Shown: positions 1-6,413 of the stretch, piece after piece | Layout: each line of letters begins with the position of its first letter | Numbering within the stretch: the stretch's first letter is position 1 | Source of the DNA: Candidatus Vogelbacteria bacterium CG22_combo_CG10-13_8_21_14_all_37_9 | GTDB taxonomy: Bacteria > Patescibacteriota > Minisyncoccia > Phycocordibacterales > XYD1-FULL-46-19 | DNA length: 14,723 nt | Assembly (NCBI GenBank): GCA_002772495.1 | Contig: PCSX01000038.1 | Coordinates: forward strand, 1,231 to 15,953 | Direction of reading: 5' to 3' | The notes under the pieces: generated by a model | Seen by the model: only the letters and a program-made list of their open reading frames with translations | What the model was told of the DNA's origin: nothing | Databases searched by the model: none | Position numbers and translations under genes: made by a program

Positions 1-594
1 AAGGGCTAAACTTTTTTGGAATTGTTCCGCACTTTGCAGAGCAATTAAAGGTGTGCTCAAAATTTGGCTCATATTATCACTTAAACTAGCCATAATTTTT
101 AAATTATTGATCATTTTTAATTGACTAGTCAGTAAATCTTTTGGCACTTTAACTAAAAGTAATTTATCCACAGTATTTTGATAGAGGGCTTGATGGTCGG
201 CTATTTTTTGGGCTTCTAATTGGTCTTGATTGTCCAAGGCTCGAACCATTATTTGGACGTCGTTTTCTTCTAATTGACCAAGTGGTTTGAGGATTTCAGC
301 GATACTTAAACCATATTGATATATCGTCGTCGTGGCATTATCACGGGTGATTTTTAGATCTTTAATTGTTAAGCGTCTGGGTAGACTATTAGAATTAAAT
401 TCCGCTAAAGTACTAGTGCCGGCTAAAATATCACCAACAAAAGAGCGGATTTTTTGATCTTGTTTTAATAATTGAGTTTGAGTTTGTTTTTGTTTGCTCG
501 CTTGTTCGGTTTTGTCAGACTGACCAATTTGCCATAAATAAATTAGTCCGATTAACACCAAAATTCCCAAGCCCCAGAGGAGTTTCTTTTTCAT
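1..594 (-). CDS. Membrane-anchored hypothetical protein, C-terminus outside window
   Basis: Reading from the ATG at 594 towards position 1 gives 198 codons with no stop, so the gene continues beyond the left edge. The protein begins MKKKLLWGLGILVLIGLIYLW, a lysine-rich start followed by one hydrophobic helix (residues 5-21). This fits a membrane anchor or uncleaved signal, since no lipobox cysteine follows. Residues 25-48 are Q/K-rich and probably a linker. The rest is a soluble, helix-rich region expected outside the membrane, with hydrophobic stretches such as VDKLLLVKVPKDLL. I do not recognise the family. It is divergent from the IPT/lysozyme pair at 680, and such anchored unknowns often sit near secretion genes in Patescibacteria, which is only weak context. 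A TGTTATAAT extended -10 lies 10 bases before the ATG, so the mRNA may be nearly leaderless. Confidence 0.8.
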   Translation of the reverse strand, partial: MKKKLLWGLGILVLIGLIYLWQIGQSDKTEQASKQKQTQTQLLKQDQKIRSFVGDILAGTSTLAEFNSNSLPRRLTIKDLKITRDNATTTIYQYGLSIAEILKPLGQLEENDVQIMVRALDNQDQLEAQKIADHQALYQNTVDKLLLVKVPKDLLTSQLKMINNLKIMASLSDNMSQILSTPLIALQSAEQFQKSLAL

Positions 595-603
595 TAGTAA
601 GTA

Positions 604-613
604 AATTATAACA
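604..613 (-). promoter_or_regulatory. Extended -10 promoter for the 594 gene
   Basis: On the minus strand TGTTATAAT reads from 613 to 605, a TGn plus a perfect TATAAT at 610-605. No good -35 is visible at 16-18 bp. The hexamer ends 10 bases before the ATG at 594, which would place the transcript start within a few bases of the start codon. The same nine bases occur before the 5877 gene. Confidence 0.4.
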
Positions 614-662
614 TTGATCTAGTTTATTTTAGCTATTATTTAGTGGATAAATCTAGTTAGTT

Positions 663-671
663 TGTTAGTAT
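663..671 (+). promoter_or_regulatory. Candidate extended -10 for the IPT/lysozyme operon
   Basis: TGTTAGTAT at 663-671 matches TGn followed by a TATAAT-like hexamer (666-671). It ends 8 bases before the ATG at 680, so transcription would start at or just before the start codon. No clear -35 is seen. In AT-rich DNA such matches arise by chance, so this is a weak call. Confidence 0.28.
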
Positions 672-679
672 TAAGATAA

Positions 680-1174
680 ATGAAAATAATTTTTTCTTTT
701 TTTATTACCACTCTTTTGTTGGGGCCCCAAATCCTTTTGGCTCAAAGCAGTTTAGCCACCCCAGTAAATAATCTTAGTACCCCTAGTTTTGATCAAAAAG
801 CCTGGATCGATTTCATTCGTAATTTTTATTACCCGCGAGTCTCTCGCACGATGTTTATTGAGCAGATTAGTCCTAGTTTTGGCTCAAGTGGAACAGTGGT
901 GACGATTTCTGGTCGCGGTTTTAACAAAACCGCTAATCGGGTTTATACTGGCTACGGATTGATTGAGGGAGTGCCGTCTTGGGATGGTAAGCATTTGATT
1001 TTTAAAATCAATTTTTTGAGCGGAGCAATGGGAAATGCTATGATTAATGCTAAATCTAATGAAAATTCTAAAGTTAAGGCAATGAGAATCCCTCTCTGGC
1101 TTTATGTTGAAAATGAGACCGGAATTAGTAATAATAGGATTTTTTGGTTTCAATTTGACCCTTTTAAATCATGA
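680..1174 (+). CDS. Secreted IPT/TIG-like domain protein
   Basis: A 164-residue protein with a clear signal peptide: K2, a hydrophobic core over residues 4-20, and probable cleavage near LLAQ (residues 19-22). The stretch from residue 61, ISPSFGSSGTVVTISGRGF, followed by the aromatic strand around VYTGYG, is typical of an IPT/TIG immunoglobulin-like fold: a pro-Ser turn, then GxxVTIxGxxF. Such domains occur in bacterial surface proteins and serve binding or structural roles; no enzymatic residues are expected. The stop TGA overlaps the next ATG as ATGA, so it is probably translated together with the lysozyme at 1171, and the two products may act in the same place outside the membrane. No Shine-Dalgarno precedes the ATG. 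The IPT call is from motif resemblance only. Confidence 0.75.
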   Translation: MKIIFSFFITTLLLGPQILLAQSSLATPVNNLSTPSFDQKAWIDFIRNFYYPRVSRTMFIEQISPSFGSSGTVVTISGRGFNKTANRVYTGYGLIEGVPSWDGKHLIFKINFLSGAMGNAMINAKSNENSKVKAMRIPLWLYVENETGISNNRIFWFQFDPFKS

Positions 1175-2181
1175 TTTTTCATAAAAAAACCTTTTTAATG
1201 AAGTTTATTTTGGGAATTTTGATTTTTTCTCAAGTAGCAGTTCCATTGGTGGCTAGGGCGGTGGGGACGATTCCTTTTGGGGGAATAGTGACCGGGGTGA
1301 TCCCCTGTCTCTGTAGTGGTAATTTTCTGATTATTCAAAAGCCGGTAGCGGGGCCAGCGATGCTGATGTATCAACCGGGAGTGAGTCGCTTATATCAATA
1401 TGGTCAAATTTTAGTTCCGGGAACGCAAATTTTAGGTAATGCCTCCGTGCCAGTTCCCTGTGTTGAGTTGATTGTTATTTTTTGTGTCCCAATTTATACC
1501 GCTCCCTTGATTACAATGGTGGGGACTTCTGGAATTGCTGGAGCGATTCCTAATTTTGGTGGCCCGAATGGATCAGCTAATCCTAATTCTAGTGGCGCTC
1601 CGCCTGGGCCTAATACCCCTTCTCCGACTGGTTCAACAACTAATAATCCTTGTAGTACTAATCAAAGTCAATCAAGCGCTGGTTATATTACCGCCAATGA
1701 AGGTTGGAGAAATAATGTTTATGTTGATAGTCGAGGTAATCCGACTGTCGGGATTGGACATTTAATTAGAGCCGGTGAATCAATTCCAAGCGGTTACCTG
1801 ACAGATACTCAAGTGAGAAATTATTTTAATCAGGATTATAGTCGAGCCGTCAATGATGCCCGAGGGGCGGCTGATCGTCATAATGTTGATTTTGATAGTT
1901 TAAGCCCGGCTCGACAGACGGTTTTAGTGGATATGGCTTTCAATATGGGGACTAACCCGAATGGCCTAACTCAAGGTCAACAAGGTCTCGATGGTTTTAA
2001 TCGCATGTGGTCAGGGATTGAAGCGGGAGATTGGCAGAGAGCGGGGCAGGAAGTTCAGGGGTCGGGTTATTATGGCCCACGGGCTGATCGCAATGCTCAG
2101 ATTATGGCTACTGATGATCAAAGTCTCATTAATCAACAAATCAATCGTGACCCTCGCTCGGCTAGTATTTGCCCAATTTAA
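1171..2181 (+). CDS. Secreted GH24 (T4-type) lysozyme with unknown N-terminal domain
   Basis: This 336-residue protein probably cleaves beta-1,4 bonds between MurNAc and GlcNAc in peptidoglycan outside the membrane. The signal peptide runs to about residue 30 (VARA). Residues 31-125 form a Gly/Pro-rich region with Cys46, Cys48, Cys97 and Cys105, of no family I recognise. A Pro/Ser/Asn/Gly linker spans 126-168. The lysozyme covers about 170-330. The phage T4 triad Glu11-Asp20-Thr26 is matched by Glu177, Asp186 and Thr192 with identical spacing, within NEGWR, VYVD and PTVGIGH. Later matches are FNQD, DSLSPAR, MAFNMG and the YYGPRADRNAQ helix. ATG 1171 overlaps the upstream stop. ATG 1198 (residue 10) also gives a fine signal peptide and is an alternative start. 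The 3' end overlaps the convergent DUF192 gene by 3 bases. Confidence 0.88.
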   Translation: MIFHKKTFLMKFILGILIFSQVAVPLVARAVGTIPFGGIVTGVIPCLCSGNFLIIQKPVAGPAMLMYQPGVSRLYQYGQILVPGTQILGNASVPVPCVELIVIFCVPIYTAPLITMVGTSGIAGAIPNFGGPNGSANPNSSGAPPGPNTPSPTGSTTNNPCSTNQSQSSAGYITANEGWRNNVYVDSRGNPTVGIGHLIRAGESIPSGYLTDTQVRNYFNQDYSRAVNDARGAADRHNVDFDSLSPARQTVLVDMAFNMGTNPNGLTQGQQGLDGFNRMWSGIEAGDWQRAGQEVQGSGYYGPRADRNAQIMATDDQSLINQQINRDPRSASICPI

Positions 2182-2648
2182 TTTTTGAATTTAAGTTGAT
2201 CACCGATTTTTAAATGTTGCTGTTGGGCTAATCCCGCATTAACTTCCAAAACATATTGAACAGCTTGCTGACTAGAAAAAGTTTGAGGATAAGTGTCGGG
2301 ATTTAAATTAGGGCTAATGGCTACAATTTTTCGATTGGCATCAAGCCAAATTAAATCCAGAGGGAATTTCATCTCTTTCATCCAAAATTTAGGTTGACCG
2401 GGATTAGCAAAAACAAAAAGTAAGCCCGCTTGGGCTGGTAGATTAGCTTGACCAGAGAGACCTCGTTTTTGCTCGGCTTTTGTTTTAGCGATTTTGACTA
2501 GTAATTTAGTTTGGCCAATCGTGATAGGGGTTTGATAAGGACTTAAATTTTTCTTGATTGAAAAAATAAAACTATCAGCCTGACGACCAAAACCAAGAAT
2601 CACTAAAACCAAAAGGCCAAGCGCAAAAATATGTTTGGGAGCGGACAT
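2178..2648 (-). CDS. DUF192 family protein, membrane-anchored
   Basis: A 156-residue protein with one N-terminal hydrophobic helix (about 7-21) followed by a DUF192 domain (about 42-156). Diagnostic elements are the GLSG turn near residue 63, the GLLFVF strand near 75, FWMKEMKFPLDLIWLD (88-103) and the closing LEVNAG and IGDQLKF strands. DUF192 proteins are small beta-rich, usually exported proteins found across bacteria and archaea. No biochemical role is firmly established, so I assign none. It is the last gene of the minus-strand run that includes rsmA, only 2 bases after the rsmA stop, so probably co-transcribed with it. Its stop overlaps that of the convergent lysozyme and no terminator hairpin lies between them. 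The two transcripts may therefore overlap at their 3' ends. Confidence 0.88.
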   Translation of the reverse strand: MSAPKHIFALGLLVLVILGFGRQADSFIFSIKKNLSPYQTPITIGQTKLLVKIAKTKAEQKRGLSGQANLPAQAGLLFVFANPGQPKFWMKEMKFPLDLIWLDANRKIVAISPNLNPDTYPQTFSSQQAVQYVLEVNAGLAQQQHLKIGDQLKFKN

Positions 2649-2650
2649 GG

Positions 2651-3400
2651 TTAGATTTTAAGTAATTTTAACCAATCAGCAAGGGATAAATCTTCGGCTC
2701 GAACTTGTTCATCAAAACCTAAAGCGCTCAATTGACCGGATTTAAGTTTGAGATTATTTTTTAATAATTTTCGTTTTTGATTAAAACCTTGACGAAGGAG
2801 TCCAAAAAATTTTGCTTCCATTTTTTGGTTAATAAAATTATGGCGGGAAATTTTATCAATTAATAAAATGGCGGAATCGACTTTAGGGATCGGCCGAAAA
2901 GAACCAGCCGGAATAGTTTTTATATAATGAGCTTCTCCATAAGCTTTGACTGATAAAGAGAGGAGGCTCTCTTTTTTGGTTCTAGCAATTCGTTCGGCGA
3001 CTTCTTTTTGTAACATCAAGACCATTAATTGAGGCTGAGATTTAATTTCTAGAAAGTGCCGAATAATTTTACCAGTTAGATAGTAGGGAATGTTGGCGAT
3101 TAGTTTATAGGCTTGTAAGTTTTTAAATTTGTAAGTTAAAACATCTTTGTTAATTAAAGTTAATTTTCCAGACGCGATTTCAGCAGAAAAATTTTCTGCT
3201 AGGTTGGGAATTAAGTCAGCATCTTTTTCGATCGCTAAAACTCTAGCGCCGGTTGCGAGTAAAGCCTTGGTTAGAATGCCTTGACCGGGACCAATTTCTA
3301 AAATTAAATCACCAGCTTTAACTTGCCCGCTGGCCACGATTTTAGTAATAGCGCTTTCTGAAATAAGCCAATTTTGACCTAAAGACTTTTTTGCTTTCAT
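2651..3400 (-). CDS. rsmA: 16S rRNA (adenine 1518/1519-N6) dimethyltransferase RsmA/KsgA
   Basis: RsmA transfers methyl groups from S-adenosylmethionine to two adjacent adenines in the 3'-terminal helix of 16S rRNA, a late step of small-subunit assembly in the cytoplasm. The N-terminal KKSLGQNWL (residues 4-12) is the family signature. ILEIGPGQG (33-41) is the SAM-binding loop with Glu35. EKD (58-60) contains the acidic residue that binds the SAM ribose. NIPYYLTG (103-110) is the catalytic N-[IL]-P-[YF] motif. FRPIPKVDSAIL near 170 is also typical of the family. At 249 residues it is slightly shorter than the roughly 270-residue E. coli enzyme, mostly at the ends. ATG 3400 leaves the signature intact. 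No Shine-Dalgarno precedes it. A possible promoter of its own lies just upstream (3407-3436). Confidence 0.95.
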   Translation of the reverse strand: MKAKKSLGQNWLISESAITKIVASGQVKAGDLILEIGPGQGILTKALLATGARVLAIEKDADLIPNLAENFSAEIASGKLTLINKDVLTYKFKNLQAYKLIANIPYYLTGKIIRHFLEIKSQPQLMVLMLQKEVAERIARTKKESLLSLSVKAYGEAHYIKTIPAGSFRPIPKVDSAILLIDKISRHNFINQKMEAKFFGLLRQGFNQKRKLLKNNLKLKSGQLSALGFDEQVRAEDLSLADWLKLLKI

Positions 3401-3406
3401 TTGGGA

Positions 3407-3436
3407 AATATAACCTGTTTTAAGTTAAGTTGCCAA
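3407..3436 (-). promoter_or_regulatory. Candidate rsmA promoter
   Basis: On the minus strand TTGGCA (3436-3431), an 18-base spacer and TATATT (3412-3407) resemble a sigma70-type promoter, with one mismatch to TTGACA and one to TATAAT. The -10 ends 6 bases before the rsmA ATG, implying an almost leaderless message. The -35 sits beside the foot of the large hairpin at 3440-3484, so the hairpin could separate this unit from the helicase gene. Confidence 0.4.
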
Positions 3437-3439
3437 TTT

Positions 3440-3484
3440 CTCCATATGTCTGACTTATGTTTTACATAAGTCAGACATATGGAG
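3440..3484. repeat. Perfect 20-bp inverted repeat with 5-nt loop
   Basis: The arm 3440-3459 is the exact reverse complement of 3465-3484, with loop 3460-3464 (TTTTA on the plus strand). A T-A pair at 3439/3485 and wobble pairs could lengthen it. It begins 4 bases after the helicase stop codon and lies upstream of rsmA. Neither side is followed by a run of T, so it is not a standard intrinsic terminator. It may be an RNA processing or stability hairpin, a factor-dependent stop, or a small mobile or REP-like palindrome. The arms contain the self-complementary CATATG. Confidence 0.9.
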
Positions 3485-3488
3485 AGGT

Positions 3489-5420
3489 TTAAAAATCGAT
3501 CGTTTGTTCTCTTAAACCCGTCTCCGTCTCCAAGAGGGAGTCATCAATATCAAAAATAAATTCGGAGGGAATATTGACTTGGCGATTACCATAAATCATT
3601 CTGGTTTGAGCGTAAGACAGAAATAATTTTTCTCGGGCTCGAGTGAGGGCGACATAAAATAAACGTCGCTCTTCTTCTTGATCACGATCAGCTTCTCCAA
3701 AACCACTATGAGGAAAAAGATCTTGTTCCAAACCGACCACAAAAACATAATCAAATTCTAAACCTTTGGCGGCATGAACGGTCATTAATTTAGCTCCCTC
3801 TTTTTTTTCATTTAAAGAATCTTGATCGGTAGTGAGAGACATTTCAGTTACTAAATCAAGCACCCCCTCTCCGATTGGTCGCTCATCATACTTGGTGGCC
3901 AGCGTTACCAATTCTCTAATATTTTCTAAACGTTCGGTCCCTTCTTCGCCACTGGTTTTTAATTCTTGATCTAAACTACTTCGTTCCAAAATAAATTTAA
4001 TTACCTCGGAACATTTTTTTGTTTCTACGGTAGTTTTGATTTCGGACATTAAGTGATGAAAATTAGTGATTTTTTCTTGCATTTTATTGGGTAGAGAATC
4101 AGTTTGGCCGGCTAGAATTTTTGCTAAAGTCACTTTACCAATTCCTCGAGGAGGAATATTAATTATTCGTTTGAGACTTTCTAGGTCGTTAGGATTTAAA
4201 GCGATCCGAATAAAAGCTAAAATATCTTTGATCTCTTTTCGTTCAAAAAAACGAATACCTAAAACTTGGTAAGGCACATCGGCTCGCAAAAAAGCTTCTT
4301 CGAGGACTCGGGATTGGAAATTTGCTCGGTATAAAACAGCCATGGCGCTGGCGGGGACACCTTCAGCCATTAATTGAGAGGTTTTATTAGCCACAAATTC
4401 GGCTTCAGCATTTTCGTCCAAACTAGCCAAGAGACTAATTTTCTGACCAGTTTTATTTTTGGTAAAGAGAGTTTTATCGTGGCGCTGTTTGTTTTTACTA
4501 ATAACCGCATTAGCGGCACTGAGAATTGTTTGAGTCGAACGATAGTTTTCTTCTAATAGCACTAGTTTGGCTTCAGTATAGTCACGCTGAAAATGAAGTA
4601 AATTAGTAAAATCTGCTCCCCGCCAACCATAAATTGATTGATCCATATCTCCGACGACACAAATATTCTTTGCTGGTCCGACTAATAATTCTGATAATTC
4701 ATATTGGATTTGATTAGTATCTTGGTATTCGTCGATATGAATAAATTGCCAGCGCGACTGATATTGGGCTCTAAGCTCAGGGTGATTTTTTAATAATTGA
4801 ACAGTTTTTAGTAATAAATCATCAAAATCCAAAGCCTGTTCTTTGGTTAAAATTTCTTCATAATTTTTCCAAATAGACGCTAAAATTTTTCCATAATACT
4901 CTTTAGCTTCAGAAGCATATTGCGAATAAGACAAACCATTCCCCTTTTGACGGGAAATACCATTTAACATTTTTCGAGCTTCAAATTGTTTTTCATCCAC
5001 TCCGGCCAGCTTCATTGCTTCTTTGATTTTACTTAGAGATTCGTTGCGATCTAAAATTGAAAAATGTTTAGCTAAACCAATAGCACTACCGGCTTGGCGC
5101 AGGATATAAACTCCTAAAGAATGAAAGGTGCTTAAAAATGGTAAATTATCCGTCGCGGGTTTAAAACCATGAACTTGGTTTTTATGTTTGGGGGCTAATA
5201 ATTCTCGAACTCGATCTCTCATTTCGGCCGCCGCCTTATTGGTAAAAGTAATGGCGAGAATTGATTCGGGGGCAACTCCATTTTCAATTAAATGTAAGAT
5301 TCGATAAGTAATGGTTCTGGTTTTACCCGCTCCGGCTCCAGCTACAACTAAAAGCGGTCCGTCACGATGGAGGACCGCTGTCTGCTGAGCTTGGTTGAGT
5401 TGCTTTAAATAATCAGACAC
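3489..5420 (-). CDS. UvrD/PcrA/Rep-type superfamily 1A DNA helicase
   Basis: This 643-residue ATP-driven 3'-5' helicase would act in nucleotide excision repair, mismatch repair or replication restart. All SF1A motifs are present. AGAGAGKT (27-34) is Walker A, and ITFTNKAAAEMR (57-68) is motif Ia. DEYQDTN (230-236) is Walker B/motif II. GDMDQSIYGWRGAD (257-270) is motif III, with EENYRS just after it. TVHAAKGLEFDYVFV is motif V. RRLFYVALTRARE (about 585-597) is motif VI. The protein ends 46 residues after motif VI, whereas E. coli UvrD and PcrA are about 720 residues and carry a C-terminal Tudor-like domain, which is missing here. The start is GTG 5420; NQAQQTAVLHRDGPLLV follows at the expected distance. 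It begins 10 bases after the upstream gene ends, so the two are probably co-transcribed. UvrD, PcrA and Rep cannot be separated by eye. Confidence 0.93.
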   Translation of the reverse strand: MSDYLKQLNQAQQTAVLHRDGPLLVVAGAGAGKTRTITYRILHLIENGVAPESILAITFTNKAAAEMRDRVRELLAPKHKNQVHGFKPATDNLPFLSTFHSLGVYILRQAGSAIGLAKHFSILDRNESLSKIKEAMKLAGVDEKQFEARKMLNGISRQKGNGLSYSQYASEAKEYYGKILASIWKNYEEILTKEQALDFDDLLLKTVQLLKNHPELRAQYQSRWQFIHIDEYQDTNQIQYELSELLVGPAKNICVVGDMDQSIYGWRGADFTNLLHFQRDYTEAKLVLLEENYRSTQTILSAANAVISKNKQRHDKTLFTKNKTGQKISLLASLDENAEAEFVANKTSQLMAEGVPASAMAVLYRANFQSRVLEEAFLRADVPYQVLGIRFFERKEIKDILAFIRIALNPNDLESLKRIINIPPRGIGKVTLAKILAGQTDSLPNKMQEKITNFHHLMSEIKTTVETKKCSEVIKFILERSSLDQELKTSGEEGTERLENIRELVTLATKYDERPIGEGVLDLVTEMSLTTDQDSLNEKKEGAKLMTVHAAKGLEFDYVFVVGLEQDLFPHSGFGEADRDQEEERRLFYVALTRAREKLFLSYAQTRMIYGNRQVNIPSEFIFDIDDSLLETETGLREQTIDF

Positions 5421-5430
5421 ACTGGTTAAT

Positions 5431-5877
5431 TTATTGATTTTCTAGTTGAGCTTTAAGTTCTTGTAAGCGTTTATTTAAGAGTTCATTTTTTTGAATTTCT
5501 TCTCCCATATTTAACATCGTATCTCCTCTGGTAAAAGCTTCACGATATTTTTTAAGAGATTCTTCTAAGTGTTTAATTTCCGTGTCAATATCTTTAAAGT
5601 CAATCTGCCCGTCTGAATGTTCCACTCGTTCAATATCAGCTACTCCTAAATTAAAAAGTTTAAAATTTAAATGTTCTTTTGTGGGTTGGACCTCACCCTT
5701 TCGAATCCGCTGAGTCGTGATCTCGCCATTTTCTAAGTCAATTTTTTCAATTACTCGTCTGGTCCCCTGTTTATTAATGACCGTGTCCCCCTCTCTAAGA
5801 TTAAAATGTTCTAATTCCGGAGATAAAGGCTGGTGATCATCTTCGATAATTTGAGTTTGAAAATTTTCTAGAGCCAT
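5431..5877 (-). CDS. Hypothetical protein, small beta domain plus coiled coil
   Basis: A 148-residue soluble protein without signal peptide or membrane helix; I do not recognise the family. Residues 28-58 (LREGDTVINKQGTRRVIEKI and onward) alternate hydrophobic and charged residues with Gly/Asn turns, like a small SH3- or Tudor-like beta barrel. Residues 96-147 are rich in E, K, L and Q with heptad-like spacing and should form a helical coiled coil. It is the first gene of the minus-strand unit, followed after 10 bases by the UvrD/PcrA-like helicase, so it may serve DNA repair or simply share the promoter. The strong promoter at 5912-5940 drives it, leaving a leader of roughly 27 bases with no Shine-Dalgarno. 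Confidence 0.8.
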   Translation of the reverse strand: MALENFQTQIIEDDHQPLSPELEHFNLREGDTVINKQGTRRVIEKIDLENGEITTQRIRKGEVQPTKEHLNFKLFNLGVADIERVEHSDGQIDFKDIDTEIKHLEESLKKYREAFTRGDTMLNMGEEIQKNELLNKRLQELKAQLENQ

Positions 5878-5911
5878 AATTTTGATGTTTTAATTGATAA
5901 TTAGCTAATTA

Positions 5912-5940
5912 ATTATAACAAAAAACTCTTCTTTAAACAA
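5912..5940 (-). promoter_or_regulatory. Promoter for the 5877-to-2178 minus-strand unit
   Basis: On the minus strand TTGTTT (5940-5935), exactly 17 bases, then TATAAT (5917-5912). A TGT directly before the hexamer makes an extended -10. The ATG of the first gene lies at 5877, giving a leader of about 27 bases. This is one of the best promoter matches in the window. Confidence 0.7.
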
Positions 5941-5945
5941 AGCAA

Positions 5946-5974
5946 TTGTTTTACCTAGTTAATTCCCTTATAAT
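5946..5974 (+). promoter_or_regulatory. Promoter for the 6006-8780 plus-strand unit
   Basis: TTGTTT (5946-5951), exactly 17 bases, then a perfect TATAAT (5969-5974). The predicted start near 5981 leaves a leader of about 25 bases before ATG 6006, with no Shine-Dalgarno. Its -35 lies 5 bases from the -35 of the divergent promoter, and the two hexamers form a dyad centred near 5943. Confidence 0.7.
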
Positions 5975-6005
5975 ATAGGCAATTACTTATTTAATCTAAC
6001 ATTTT

Positions 6006-6410
6006 ATGTCTGAACAAATTAGTCCCCTTAATTTAGAAACTGAAATTGCTGAATTATCTAAACAAATTGAGTCTAAGCGTCGACTTTTGGAGGCGGAACA
6101 GGGAGTTTTAGTGGAAGATCGAGAATTAGTATCGGCCGTGCTTAAAGAAGAACTATTTCCTAGCCAAATTTCTGCTTCAACGACAAAAACTAATCCTAAT
6201 GATGATTCTGCTTCGGCTGATTACCTAGATTCGCTTGATGAGGAAACGGTTGAATCAGCCAATGCCCTACTTAGTCGAATTCCAGAATTTGGTTTTCGAA
6301 AGACGGTGGCTTTGGCGGCAAAAATGGGCCCTTATAATTTGGATATTTTTCACGATGTTTTGACTACTCGTTTGTATGACGAATTAAAAACTAGGGGTTA
6401 TTTAAAATAA
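6006..6410 (+). CDS. Small acidic coiled-coil protein, partner of VirD4-like ATPase (hypothetical)
   Basis: A 134-residue soluble protein of unknown family. Residues 8-35 (LETEIAELSKQIESKRRLLEAEQ) have a heptad pattern and probably form a coiled coil. Residues 58-85 are acidic and Ser/Asp-rich, likely flexible. The C-terminal 45 residues look compact and helical (LLSRIPEFGFRKTVALAAKM and on to the end), possibly a small winged-helix-like or helical domain. It ends 3 bases before the ATG of the VirD4-like ATPase and is the only other gene of that unit, so a role as accessory subunit or adaptor for the ATPase is a reasonable inference. There is no signal peptide or membrane helix, so it should be cytoplasmic. 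Confidence 0.8.
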   Translation: MSEQISPLNLETEIAELSKQIESKRRLLEAEQGVLVEDRELVSAVLKEELFPSQISASTTKTNPNDDSASADYLDSLDEETVESANALLSRIPEFGFRKTVALAAKMGPYNLDIFHDVLTTRLYDELKTRGYLK

Positions 6411-6413
6411 TTT

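Noticed and set aside
884..1153. Minus-strand open frame opposite the IPT/TIG-like gene
   Set aside because: It lies wholly inside a plausible gene on the other strand, and its product has no recognisable features.
1171..1174. Alternative code with TGA read as glycine (Gracilibacteria/SR1)
   Set aside because: TGA ends the IPT-like gene at a natural ATGA overlap, and no gene in the window needs an in-frame TGA to stay open.
1171..2181. Prophage lysis cassette
   Set aside because: The lysozyme has a signal peptide and an extra domain, and no holin, spanin, tail, capsid or integrase gene is in the window.
1535..2188. Plus-strand open frames in another phase inside the lysozyme gene
   Set aside because: They overlap the catalytic and linker parts of the lysozyme and encode leucine/isoleucine-rich shadow peptides.
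3440..3484. Hairpin as an intrinsic terminator of the helicase gene
   Set aside because: No T-run follows the stem on either strand, so it is listed as an inverted repeat of unknown role.
4066..4556. Plus-strand open frames opposite the helicase gene
   Set aside because: They are antisense to conserved helicase motifs and are shadows of its codon use.
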